From NCBI RefSeq assembly GCF_000350225.1, contig NW_005178809.1, forward strand, positions 1 to 64,000: a stretch of DNA of 64,000 nucleotides, read 5' to 3'. Made by a program: the position numbers and the translations under genes. Of this stretch, positions 53,883 through 63,907 are shown piece by piece. The DNA comes from Chondrus crispus. Lineage: Eukaryota; Rhodophyta; Florideophyceae; Gigartinales; Gigartinaceae. Each line of letters begins with the position of its first letter. Position 1 is the first letter of the stretch. The notes beneath the pieces are model-generated. The model ran no database searches. It worked only from the letters and a program-made list of their open reading frames with translations, and was not told the origin of the DNA.

Positions 53883-54647
53883 CTAGAGAACGGCAAACGA
53901 CTCCGGGTCAATCATCAGAAGTGCGTCCTCTTCCTGGCCCATAGTGTGTTTGTGGACGATTTTGCCAAGAGCTTCTCTTTCCTGGGCAAAAACCTTGTCA
54001 GGTGCCATATTGAGTGAAATTTGCGAGGCAACGCTTGGAACAAAGACGAAGTCATCAGAGTGTCCTTTCGAAATTAACGAGAGCAAACCACCATTCCCAA
54101 ACATGCTAAGAAGGTACCAACTAAGAGCACTGACGTAGCTCACATCCAAATTTTGTCCCGCTAGCTCTATACCGCTCTGTAGCATTGGCCGAAAGCGGGG
54201 CGTTAGCGTGAAGGGAAGGCGACAAACAGCCATTCCAGCGAACATATATCGCGCCCATGTGCCCATCACCATGTGAGGCACGATAGCCATGACGACGCTC
54301 ATAATCTGATTCGCAAGACTCTCTGGATTCATAATGGCTGTCAACGCAGATTTCTCCTTCTTTGCGACATGAAGCACACCTTCTGGGCCTGCAAGGTATT
54401 GTCGGCGAGCGGCGAATTGCTCATATGCAATCGCGGAAAAGTTTTGACGCAGTTTCACTGAACGTTTGAGATAACCAGCGTCTCGATGCTTGAAAAGAGT
54501 CGTAGGGGGCTCTTTCGTCATGAGGGCTGTTACGTTTCGACGGACAAGCCCCATGAGAAGGGTTGCAATCCAGATGGGAAGAAGGACCCATACACGAAGC
54601 AATGGATCAAGCGGTATATCAATGGATGACGGATCTGGTTCTGTCAT
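53883..54647 (-). CDS. EMC3: ER membrane protein complex subunit 3
   Basis: 254 codons from ATG MTEPDPSSIDIPLDPLLRVW; family members are about 250-260 residues. EMC3 is the Oxa1-superfamily core of the EMC insertase that places tail-anchored and multi-pass proteins in the ER membrane. Seen are the first membrane helix (LRVWVLLPIWIATLLMGLVR), a basic cytosolic coiled segment, and IMNPESLANQIMSVVMAIVP. Next come FAGMAVCRLPFTLTPRFRPM and QSGIELAGQNLDVSYVSALS, then WYLLSMFGNGGLLSLI, three helices in all, with the FPLT-RFK-MLQ-GIEL signature in slightly changed form. It is convergent with SF3B1 (gap about 200 bp). Confidence 0.93.
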   Translation of the reverse strand: MTEPDPSSIDIPLDPLLRVWVLLPIWIATLLMGLVRRNVTALMTKEPPTTLFKHRDAGYLKRSVKLRQNFSAIAYEQFAARRQYLAGPEGVLHVAKKEKSALTAIMNPESLANQIMSVVMAIVPHMVMGTWARYMFAGMAVCRLPFTLTPRFRPMLQSGIELAGQNLDVSYVSALSWYLLSMFGNGGLLSLISKGHSDDFVFVPSVASQISLNMAPDKVFAQEREALGKIVHKHTMGQEEDALLMIDPESFAVL

Positions 54648-56997
54648 TGTGCCAAGAACACTAGAGCCTAGACACACAGCAGCAAAGCCACTGCACCATT
54701 GACGGCAGACAACGGCACCTCACTATTCTAACAACACCGTGGACATCGCACGGGGGAGAGGGCGTCCTACACATGCCTACAAACCCCACTAACAAGGGTG
54801 ATTTTGAGAAATCAAAAAATTAGGCGAATACTGGCACAGCCAGTTTCCACTGCCAACTACGCAGTAGTACTCCAGGGCAGTGCCTTGATGCTTCACATCT
54901 CAACCACACTCTCTCTCGAAACAACAAGAGAGTAGCAACGCGAAAAAGCCTCTCAACGAGGTATCTCTCGGCCTTTTCCGAAAAATCCCATTGACAAACA
55001 ATGTAGCCAGTTCAAAGAAGAGCCTCACTAACGTAGAGAACTGCTCCTTGTCCCTCTTCATCAAATCCTTTTTGCTCAGGAGCTCCCCTTCATAGAGCCC
55101 GGTATCAGTTGTTAAGTGGGCACTCTAAAGAAACAAAGGCAACACGAAAAAAAGAGCGGAAAGCAGCAGCGGTTTTGACAGTCTTTATAGTTCGAGAGCT
55201 TTTCTAGCCATAATGTAGCTTCGTGCTTCTTTCCAAATAGTTCCACTTCTAGAACGATCGTACATCTGTGCCAATCGGAAACGTTTGTGAGCTGCCCTGC
55301 AAATTCAGCTGAAAACACTTTCTGCGGAACAAAGAAGCAACGTCAGATACTTGACTTATGTAGCAACTTTCCGGCACACGTCGGAAGGTTTAATGTGAGG
55401 TTTTACGGAGTGACTTGATGACATTTAAAGGTTAGGTAGGTGCTGGAGAGGAAGTGCACCCCCGTCAGAAGAATACGTCTAACAAGTATTCAGGTAATCG
55501 ATCTGCAGAGCTGTTCGGGGCATCCTCATCCTTGTACCAAAACTCGGAGGCTGAAGTAATTTGTGCTCACGGTTTAAAGCTTAGTTAAATTAATTGGTTC
55601 GCATCTGTCGCGGCTGATCCCCCGTATTTATAATCAGCCTCTGGAACATTTATACAGGAAGACAATTTGTGAGGCCCTCAACGCCAGACATCAGTATCAG
55701 CTCTACCCTGAACAGTCTGAGTGAGAAAAAAGTGCCAAGCAGAGGATCATGTTTCTGATCATGCCGAGGATGGTGCTCTGTCTGTAAGCTAAGCTTTCAA
55801 CAGATATTCGAGTCTATCTGTTCTAGAGTATCAACGAATTGTGCCCCAGCGTTTCAAATTGTGTTTGAAACAGTATAGTGACCCCCCCCCCCCACTTAAA
55901 CAGCGGAATTTCTGGCCCTTGCCCTTCGTAAATCATGGTACAGTACCTTCCTACACTTGAACTGCATGCTTCAAAATATATCATAGTCGTGCTACTCTAA
56001 ACGAATGCAATGTAACTGTCACGTGAATATACTTGAGGGGAAGCTGAATGGCGCTGGTAAGTGGGTGACAAACGGCCTCAGACAAGATCACTTTTCAACT
56101 TCTTTCTTCTAGACTTATGTTGGCAAGATGCGAACTGGAAAAGTCTTCCCACCTCCGGTACTGAGTTCTGCGTTATGACAAACTACATCCTGGTTAGAAA
56201 TTCACGTCCTTCCCAGTCTGTATTACGAAAGTCTATCGAAGAAGCCCTTTCGAGAATTCTTTAAACCTTGTTTCTTTGATGCCCTCGGAGCCAAAAGCAC
56301 ACTTTCATAAATCTAACTCACGGCATAAACTCCACTGAATTCTTTGTCTTTATAGCATTCAAAACTGTTTTCCCGTTGCTGTATAAGGTATTATTGCTGA
56401 GGGTCAGCACTCTACAGAAGTGGTGTCCCAATTGACGTTCTGTTTCAAGATTATGCATTTCTGCCACATAAAGGGCTAGTCCCATATGAGACATCGCTGT
56501 GAACATCGTCATTCTCTAAATGAAAGGTAACCCGGTCGAAGAGTCCTCCACACCTGGTCAATTCAGGGACTTGACCTGCAGCAGTGTAGAAGTGAAGGGG
56601 TCGCCACTATGGACATAGGTACAGTAGGGCACTGAACGCTTAAAGCACCACTATACATGCAGTGGCGTTCAGGATTCTACAGTATTATGTTTAGTGGGCA
56701 TTGTATCGTCAGAGACAGCATGTACAAAGTTCAACAATTCCTCGCTATGGATAATTCCTCTATGAAGAGCACAGTCTTATTGCGACTCAGCTCCTTCTGC
56801 CTTCCTTGGATGGGAAGCGTTCCGAAATATCTTATTTTTTCTTCATTTTTTGTGCATGTCGACGATCACGACGTCAGCCGCCCGTATCAGCCAACCGTCT
56901 TGAAGTACCGTAGTTCTCTAACCCACCTCCTTGACAATTTGCGCTTGCGACCAGAGAGCTGAGCAGCGTCTTTTGAGAACTGCTATCTGATGATGCG
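54648..56997. other. Intergenic between EMC3 and OXA1, no gene recognised
   Basis: About 2.3 kb, AT-rich, with only short frames. Visible items are a run of C near 55875-55890, an 8-bp stem GTTTCAAA with its complement near 55853-55873, and a GATCATG-rich hairpin near 55745. It must contain both divergent promoters. Confidence 0.45.
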
Positions 56998-58227
56998 ATG
57001 AACCACGCGATTCTACGTCAACTTCCACGACTAGCCGCTTCGGTGATCAGGCCGAGGTCCTCCGCCTTCGCCGCTCATCGGCCAGCAGCGACACGGTTCT
57101 TTTCATCGACCCCTGCTCGAAATGTTGAAAGCCCTGGGGCTTCGAAAGGCCTGGGTATACCGCCGATCGAACCACCGACGAAGGCGCCGGAGCCTCTCAC
57201 CTCTACACCGCTGATTACAGACTCCGCAGGTAGCGCGGAGGTGATTACCGCTGCCTCCGATGCCGCACCCTCCCTTACTGACGTCGCCACCTCTGCTGAT
57301 GCCATTGCAGTCGAGGCTGTAGCACCATGGTCTGATACTCTGCTCCAGCCTGCCGTCGCTCTTCTGCATACCGTACATGACGTGACAGGTCTGCCTTGGT
57401 GGCTAGCAATCGGAGTGTCTACGATTGCAATCCGTTCACTTTTGCTCCCCGCAACTCTCATGACTATGCGGAATTCCGCGCGAATGACCGCTTTGAAGCC
57501 TGACATTGAAGAAAGGAGAAATGTTGTAATGGAGGCCGTTCGTTCAGGCGATCGTCCGCTCGCTGCAAAGCGTCAAAAGGAGATGCAAGACTTCATGCGC
57601 AACGCCGGAGCAACTCCGCTGAAAGTGCTTGCAGGACCTTTGGTACAATTCCCCGTCTTTATTTCGTTTTTCGTTGGACTAAAGCGGCTCTCTCAGTCGG
57701 ATCCTACGTTTGCAACTGAAGGGGCAATGTGGTTTATTGACCTCTCTTCGAAAGACCCAATGTTTGTTCTCCCCGTGGTATGTGGTGCATCGCTCCTTGC
57801 CATGACAGAACTGGGTGGGGACACAGGGTCGACTCAAATGAGTAAGGAAATGCGCTTGGGAATGAGGTGTATTGCAGCTTTGTCAGTGCCAATGACATAT
57901 TGGTTTCCAACAGCTGTGTTCTGTTACTGGATTCCCAACAATGTGTTTTCTATTATGTTGGGAGCGGCGTTGCGAACAAAGCCGACTCGGCAAATGTTAG
58001 GGCTGAACGTGGATGTATCCAAAATCCCCGGAACAAAAGCAGCAAGAGCACTAGAAGCAAAGCTGGCCGCGGAAGGGAAGGGCACGCTATCGCCTCAGAT
58101 TTTAGATCCGACTTTAGCGGTGGCAAGCTATGCGAGAAGCTCTTCAGTGGTACCAAATGCACAGACTGTGAAACCGGTCTTGCTCAAGCGGAGACCCAAA
58201 AAGAAAGTGAAAGCCACCATAGACTAA
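56998..58227 (+). CDS. OXA1: Mitochondrial OXA1/YidC-type membrane insertase
   Basis: 409 codons from ATG MNHAILRQLPRLAASVIRPR. An Arg-rich presequence with FFSSTPARNV fits mitochondrial import and cleavage. The YidC/Oxa1 core follows: HDVTGLPWWLAIGVSTIAIR and LLLPATLMTMRNSARM (first helix), a charged loop, LAGPLVQFPVFISFFVGLKR (second), PMFVLPVVCGASLLAMTELG (third), then SVPMTYWFPTAVFCYWIPNN (fourth and fifth). It ends in a basic tail (LLKRRPKKKVK) that could hold the mitoribosome. It inserts proteins into the inner membrane from the matrix side. Length and order fit the family. Plastid ALB3 is less likely given the presequence. No intron. Confidence 0.92.
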   Translation: MNHAILRQLPRLAASVIRPRSSAFAAHRPAATRFFSSTPARNVESPGASKGLGIPPIEPPTKAPEPLTSTPLITDSAGSAEVITAASDAAPSLTDVATSADAIAVEAVAPWSDTLLQPAVALLHTVHDVTGLPWWLAIGVSTIAIRSLLLPATLMTMRNSARMTALKPDIEERRNVVMEAVRSGDRPLAAKRQKEMQDFMRNAGATPLKVLAGPLVQFPVFISFFVGLKRLSQSDPTFATEGAMWFIDLSSKDPMFVLPVVCGASLLAMTELGGDTGSTQMSKEMRLGMRCIAALSVPMTYWFPTAVFCYWIPNNVFSIMLGAALRTKPTRQMLGLNVDVSKIPGTKAARALEAKLAAEGKGTLSPQILDPTLAVASYARSSSVVPNAQTVKPVLLKRRPKKKVKATID

Positions 58228-58407
58228 CAGACTTGTCATTTGAATTCAACTCCACAACTTGAGTGCTGACCACGCGGCCATACTACTGTGCATGTTTTGG
58301 GTTTCAGCAATTCGATGCAAGAGGCATGTACATAAGGGATCATCAACGGGCTTGCGAATGCCATCTTTCACAAGATTCACACTTACAATTAAGAAAAGCG
58401 CTGATGG

Positions 58408-59811
58408 TTAGATTTCGTCTTCGACATAGAGGAGATCCGCGCGAAAAAGCTGTTTAAGTGTGTTTCGAATAGATGGATGGGACTCTGCCATATTTGAAAG
58501 AGCGCAAGCATCAAGTAGTCGCGCCGAGCAGATTGCTTGTGCTATTTCGACGCTTTCCACTGCCCATTGCTCCCCGTCAATGTACATTGCGGTTCCCTCG
58601 TCATTCTCAAAATATGTAAACACAGTGCCTTCCTGTTGACGCAGTGCAATCTGGTTGCCATTCCGAAGAACCGTCTCTATTAACTCATCAGCCTTAGCAT
58701 CGGAAAGTGGTTCAAAATCGGGCTCGTGGCCGCGAAAGCGTTTTGGCTGACTCACTTCCTGGGCGAACCAAGTGGAGAATCGCTTCCGCAAATGCTCGCC
58801 CCTCAAGAGTCTGTCCATCACACCCGCATAGGCATGCTCGACCGCATCAGTAGTAATCCGACCCGGATCGTCAGCGTTCTTCACAATATCGCTGGCAACA
58901 TCTCCGAAGAACACATTATCCAAACCCTCCTGTTCCGCGACATCATCGACCCATCCTCGCATCAAGTCGGCAACCGTTGGTGCGCGAAAACCAACGCTGA
59001 AGGTCATACATTGGTCATCCAAAGACACGCCGTGATGCGGAAAGCGCGGCGGCACATACAAAACGTCTCCCGGATTGAGAATCCACTCCTCGTCTGCAGG
59101 AAAGCCATCCTTCAGTACCCGCACATCGCATGGCTCAACAAGAAGCTCCTCGGCTGCGGAAATCGGCGTGTATGCTGTTTGCCAGAGGCGCTGTCCCAAG
59201 CCCTGAACAAGAAAGACATCATAGTTGTCAACATGCGGTCCGACACCGCCACCAGGGGCGGCGTAAGATACCATGACGTCATCAACGCGCCAGTTAGGTA
59301 TGAAGGAGAAGCTGTCGAGAAGTTGGGCGAGCTGGGGTACGAGACGGTTGGCGTCCTGCACGAGTAGGGTCCAGTTTTCTTCAGGAAGCTTTGAGAACTG
59401 GTCCTCCTCAAACGGGCCGAGCTTGAGTTCATACGGACCCGTGCCATTGCCGAGTATGAGGCGAGAATGAGAGCCTGGTTCGCAGGCTAAGCCGGCGAGT
59501 TCATCCGGGGAAAGAGGGGAGCAAAAATCGGGAAGGAGGTTGCGAAATAGGACCGGGCGCTTGCCCCAGTCGTTGGCGAGGAAGGCATCCCGGGTGCGGG
59601 GATCGGTAAGGAGGGGATGCGGGGCAGAGGAGGCGGACACGGCCATGCGCGCAGCATGGTGGCGAAGCGATTGGCGGGAGTTTGGAGGAGAGCGGACGAG
59701 CAGATGAGCGGGGGAAGTGCACGATCGATTCAAGGCAGATGTCAGCAACGAGAATGTGGGCGAATTGCAAATGAACAAAGTTGCGGGTGATTGCCCCTGC
59801 TTGGAGGCCAT
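58408..59811 (-). CDS. JmjC ribosomal oxygenase, RoxA/YcfD-like, with transit peptide
   Basis: 467 codons from ATG MASKQGQSPATLFICNSPTF. The first 55 residues are Ser/Arg-rich with few acidic residues, like an organelle transit peptide; a second Met follows (MAVSASS). The catalytic cupin has WGKRPVLFRNLLPDF, LPEENWTLLVQDANR, DVMVSYAAPGGGVGPHVDNY with the Fe(II)-binding His193 and Asp195, FLVQGLGQRLWQ, LNPGDVLYVPPRFPHHG with the distal His (259/260), and TFSVGFRAPT. A C-terminal winged-helix-like part follows. This layout is that of bacterial YcfD, a 2-oxoglutarate-dependent arginyl hydroxylase of ribosomal protein L16. The match to the bacterial type plus the transit peptide suggests plastid or mitochondrial ribosomes as target (inference). 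NO66/MINA are the alternative. Confidence 0.85.
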   Translation of the reverse strand: MASKQGQSPATLFICNSPTFSLLTSALNRSCTSPAHLLVRSPPNSRQSLRHHAARMAVSASSAPHPLLTDPRTRDAFLANDWGKRPVLFRNLLPDFCSPLSPDELAGLACEPGSHSRLILGNGTGPYELKLGPFEEDQFSKLPEENWTLLVQDANRLVPQLAQLLDSFSFIPNWRVDDVMVSYAAPGGGVGPHVDNYDVFLVQGLGQRLWQTAYTPISAAEELLVEPCDVRVLKDGFPADEEWILNPGDVLYVPPRFPHHGVSLDDQCMTFSVGFRAPTVADLMRGWVDDVAEQEGLDNVFFGDVASDIVKNADDPGRITTDAVEHAYAGVMDRLLRGEHLRKRFSTWFAQEVSQPKRFRGHEPDFEPLSDAKADELIETVLRNGNQIALRQQEGTVFTYFENDEGTAMYIDGEQWAVESVEIAQAICSARLLDACALSNMAESHPSIRNTLKQLFRADLLYVEDEI

Positions 59812-61245
59812 GGGGATATGGAACGCAGCGCAGAGGGAACGGGAAGGCCGCCGCACCACGAGAGAGCGTTGGGTGCGATGATCCTTGCGGCGGCAGATGT
59901 GAGATAATGGTCTTTTGCCGCGAATGCCGCTAATTTGATAAATTGTCACATGGATCAAAGCGGATCTCGGATAATAAAGCTCGTCCCGGAGTTGCTCAGG
60001 AAATGTTTCATGAAGCTTGATTTTCGTTGCACTGCCTGAGAGTGGTGACGAGTGAGCAATTACTGAGTATCAAGTTGGCCGTGGAATTGCCCTGGCTGCA
60101 AGGGACTTTGATACAGGATCTTTTTCATGCGAAAGGTGCAAATACGTACCATAGCAATATATATGCTGTATATATTGAAGATTTAGGTACGCTCCGACAA
60201 ACGCATCAAGTGGGGGATGTGCTGGGTTATATCGTTGTGCTGACCATTACAAACATATTCTGTGAGCAAAACAGAGGTGAAATAGTGCGTTTGTTCGGAG
60301 GGTTAGAACACATTACACGTGAGTTGCCCCCTACTGCAATACATCTATACGCGGCTTCTGCGAACGAAGAAGCGGATAAAAGTAGCAGGCACATGTTACT
60401 GCGAGGTAATAAGGGAAGGAGATAATGTTTTCAACAGAAAGCAAGCACCAGAAAAGCAAACGACTCCACTCTACCTTCCCTCAATCGAGTCTACGCACAG
60501 CAAGGTCTCACCGTTACACACGCATAGCACTGCACATCATGATCTGGTCAATACAGGAGATAAGTTACTGTGAAGCACCCCGCACAGCTGTGCAGTGCCG
60601 GAGACATCTCATGCTAGAGTGGGAATGTAAGAACAGCACGTCCTGCACTACAAATTTTCCAACAAGACAGACTTCCCATCCTGGTTTCTGATTTTGATCA
60701 CCTCTAAAAAATAAAGAGAGAACTATTTCACACGTGCCACTTCTGGTACTGTATGATACTGTAGCTGTACGTGTACAGTAAAAGTTTTGTTTGGTGCCGT
60801 CTTGAACCAGCGGAAAACAAGGAAACAGAAAACGGCTTCGGGTGGTCTCGCAGAGTGTCCCATGCACCGGCTGGGCCACAATCCATGGCGCGAAGCCCTT
60901 CGCATTAATATTTCCCTCCAAGTAATACTGTGCCCGGCAAGACAGACCTCCCCCTCACCTCCAACACAAGGTTGTAGACAAAGTCAATCCTTCCCCCCTC
61001 CCCCCCCTTCGATACACCCTCCTTGCCCTTTGTTCTGCTCTCCATCACTTCCGGTGTTAAGAACACCGTATCTCCACTCATCTCCTTTTTCCCTCTCGCA
61101 GACACGAGACCCATCTTAACTCTACAAAGAGAGCACGCCGACGCTCACACATCCGACTTTATTGGAAGTGCGTTCGTCTCCAGTCAACTACCGGCTAATT
61201 TTTCCCCTTGCTAATCCTCACTCTGGCAAGCGTCACCCCACCAAG
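59812..61245. other. Intergenic, divergent promoters; no gene recognised
   Basis: A 132-codon plus-strand frame at 60027-60425 has no recognisable content and atypical composition. The 120 bp before the cullin ATG are C/T-rich, as in other leaders here. A GTACGTGTACAG motif lies near 60768. Confidence 0.4.
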
Positions 61246-63729
61246 ATGGCCAGGCGCACCTCGGATCGCTTTGTCATCAACATGTTTCCACAACCAGTCC
61301 AAATGGATCCGCAATTTGCCGACAACATCTGGAGCACCATACGCCACGCGATTTCCGAAATTATGAACCGCAACATTTCCAACCTCTCCTTTGAGCAACT
61401 CTACCGTTTTTCCTACAACATGCTCCTGCACAAGCACGGCGATTTTCTATACAAGGGCCTGCTTGACCTCCTCACAGAGCACTTGCAAGGCGTCGCCGCT
61501 CTCATCAGCGACGCAGATTCCGAAGATTTCCTCCCGGAGATCAAGCGTCAGTGGGGCTGGTTTTCCCTCTCCCTGGCAGATGTACGCGACGTCCTCATGT
61601 ACATGGACAGGCATTATGTCAAGAGCAAGCAAAAGAAAACTGTGCATGAGCTGGGCTTGTCCCTCTTTCGTGACGTCGTTATTCGCAAGTCTACCATTCT
61701 CCCACGACTCACGGGCACTTTGCTCGGTAGTATCGATAAGGAGAGGAATGGCGAAGCAGTGGATACCCATTTGATACGCGCCATCACGCGTATGCTGGCT
61801 GAGTTGGGCAACGACAAGCTTGGCAAGTCATTCTACGTCAATGTCTTTGAGGAAGATTTCCTTGAACGCACGAAGCGCTTTTACGCACGCGAGGCACGTT
61901 TGTACTTATCAGAGACTACTTGTTCGGATTACTTGAGAAAGGCCAATAAGCGCATCCAGGAGGAGCACATGCGCGTTGAATCTTATCTGGAACCGCGAAC
62001 GGATTCTAGGGTTCGCAAGGTGGCAGAGGTTGAGCTCATATCCAAGTATATGACTCGTCTCGTCGATATGGAGAACTCCGGGTTGATTTGGATGCTGCGA
62101 AACGACAAGATTGCAGATCTTCGCCTGATGTACTCTCTTTTCCGCGACATAAAGAAGGGGGAGGAAACGTTGCGCACGAAGCTAAAGGACGAAGTCTTGG
62201 AACGGGGCACAGACCTTGTCCAGGATCCTGAGAACATCAGAGACCCTGCTTCGCTTATCAACGCAATACTTGCTCTCAAGGACAAGTACGACAAGATTAT
62301 CAATTATGCATTCTACGTGCCCGCGACGGGTTCCTCTGAGGTTGTCACGAACGCGGCTGGCAGTACAAATAATGCCGTCGGTCATGCAGACCATGCAGGA
62401 GCAACGTTTGAGAAGCGTGCCTTTTCTTCCAGCGGAAATGAGGCAGCGTTGAATGTGACTACGTCGGATTCATCGGTTGCACGTTCGTCTATGCCCACTA
62501 GTGGAGCATCCATGTCAATTACTGGCGCGACGAACGACACTGCTGTTGCGATTTTGCCGTATGCCGATAAACATCCCGACAAGCGATTTGTTTCTGCCGT
62601 CAACGAAGCTTTTGAACGTTTCATCAACAGTTTTTCGAGGGCGGCGGAATACATTTCACTCTATGTTGACAGGCTTCTACGAAAGGATCTGAAGGGCAGC
62701 AATGACGATGAAATCGAGGACAAGCTGGATGCCGTCATGACACTGTTCCGCTATCTACATGAAAAGGATGAGTTCGAGAGGTACTATAAGCAGCACCTCA
62801 CAAAGAGGCTCCTCCATGCTCGGACGGCTTCCTCTGATGCCGAGCGAAGCTTTATCAGTAAGATGAAAACAGAGTGCGGATACATGTATACTTCTAAAAT
62901 GGAGGTCATGTTCAACGACATGAAAACTAGTGAGGAAACGTCGAAAGCATTCAAGTCAAAGATTATAGCAGAACACACAGACATGCGGGGGATTGATCTT
63001 AGCGTTGCAGTTTTGACGACGATGAGTTGGCCAGTGACTACCGCACCTGACGTTGTCCTTCCGTCTGCTGCAGTGCATTGCACGAACAAATTTGAGGACT
63101 ACTATTACGGGCAGCACGAAGGGAGGCGACTGACATGGCAAAATTCTCTAGGAACAACTGAAATCCGGGCTAGATTTAAGGACAGGTCACGGGAGTATGA
63201 TTTGTACTCGGTTTCAGTATATTCAATGTGCGTACTGATGCTTTTCAACGACGCTGACTGCTTGACATACCAGCAGATAGCTGATGCAACAAGAATTCCG
63301 GAAAAAGACCTCATTCGCCATTTGCAGAGCGTGTCCCTAACCAAATACCGAGTGCTCAGGAAGGATCCTCTAGAAAAGGACGTGAAACCAACAGATAAAT
63401 TTTATTTCAACGATGACTTTTCCTGTCGCAGCAGACGGGTCAAGATGCAGGTCATTTCAGCTAAGAAGGAGGATGAAAGGGAAAGAAATCAAACGAAGGG
63501 ACGAATTGACGATGACCGTCGACCAGTCATCGACACGGCCATAGTTCGCATCATGAAGCATCGGAAAGTGCTCGAACATAACAAGCTCATCGTGGAGGTG
63601 ACGTCACAACTAACATCAAGTTTCGAACCGAACCCACAAGACATCAAGAAGAGAATAGAAAGTTTAGTGGATCGAGAATATTTGGAGAGACAGAAGGACA
63701 ACCGGCAAGTGTATCAGTACCTCGCATAG
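61246..63729 (+). CDS. CUL3: Cullin, CUL3-like ubiquitin ligase scaffold
   Basis: 827 codons from ATG MARRTSDRFVINMFPQPVQM (human CUL3 is 768). Cullin 3 bridges BTB-domain substrate receptors and RBX1-E2 in the cytosol and nucleus. Seen are NISNLSFEQLYRFSYNMLLH at the adaptor-binding N-terminus, cullin repeats, then FRYLHEKDEFERYYKQHLTK and RLLHARTASSDAERSFISKM, TYQQIADATRIPEKDLIRHL, the neddylation site IVRIMKHRK with acceptor Lys771 (codon 63556-63558), and a winged-helix end SLVDREYLERQKDNRQVYQY. A Ser/Ala/Thr-rich insert of about 80 residues (about 62320-62570) accounts for the extra length. No intron. Confidence 0.93.
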   Translation: MARRTSDRFVINMFPQPVQMDPQFADNIWSTIRHAISEIMNRNISNLSFEQLYRFSYNMLLHKHGDFLYKGLLDLLTEHLQGVAALISDADSEDFLPEIKRQWGWFSLSLADVRDVLMYMDRHYVKSKQKKTVHELGLSLFRDVVIRKSTILPRLTGTLLGSIDKERNGEAVDTHLIRAITRMLAELGNDKLGKSFYVNVFEEDFLERTKRFYAREARLYLSETTCSDYLRKANKRIQEEHMRVESYLEPRTDSRVRKVAEVELISKYMTRLVDMENSGLIWMLRNDKIADLRLMYSLFRDIKKGEETLRTKLKDEVLERGTDLVQDPENIRDPASLINAILALKDKYDKIINYAFYVPATGSSEVVTNAAGSTNNAVGHADHAGATFEKRAFSSSGNEAALNVTTSDSSVARSSMPTSGASMSITGATNDTAVAILPYADKHPDKRFVSAVNEAFERFINSFSRAAEYISLYVDRLLRKDLKGSNDDEIEDKLDAVMTLFRYLHEKDEFERYYKQHLTKRLLHARTASSDAERSFISKMKTECGYMYTSKMEVMFNDMKTSEETSKAFKSKIIAEHTDMRGIDLSVAVLTTMSWPVTTAPDVVLPSAAVHCTNKFEDYYYGQHEGRRLTWQNSLGTTEIRARFKDRSREYDLYSVSVYSMCVLMLFNDADCLTYQQIADATRIPEKDLIRHLQSVSLTKYRVLRKDPLEKDVKPTDKFYFNDDFSCRSRRVKMQVISAKKEDERERNQTKGRIDDDRRPVIDTAIVRIMKHRKVLEHNKLIVEVTSQLTSSFEPNPQDIKKRIESLVDREYLERQKDNRQVYQYLA

Positions 63730-63907
63730 GAGGAACAGCTGGAGCTGACTTCGTTTCGCATTGTATAGTTATTAGGGCCGCTGTGGTAGCTCGCTAGGAG
63801 GTGGCGATTATGAGCAAGTTGCTTCAGTGACTGATTCCCATGTGTGCAATTTTGAGAGTGCCTCGACTCTTGATGCATTCTGGAATTGCGCAAGGTTACT
63901 AGGGGTA

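Noticed and set aside
55875..55892. Poly-C run as an assembly gap or regulatory tract
   Set aside because: A short homopolymer in intergenic DNA with no other feature. Length may be a sequencing error, but nothing follows from it.
60027..60425. Possible 132-residue host gene
   Set aside because: No domain, unusual composition, and it lies in a divergent promoter region. Nothing beyond an open frame supports it.
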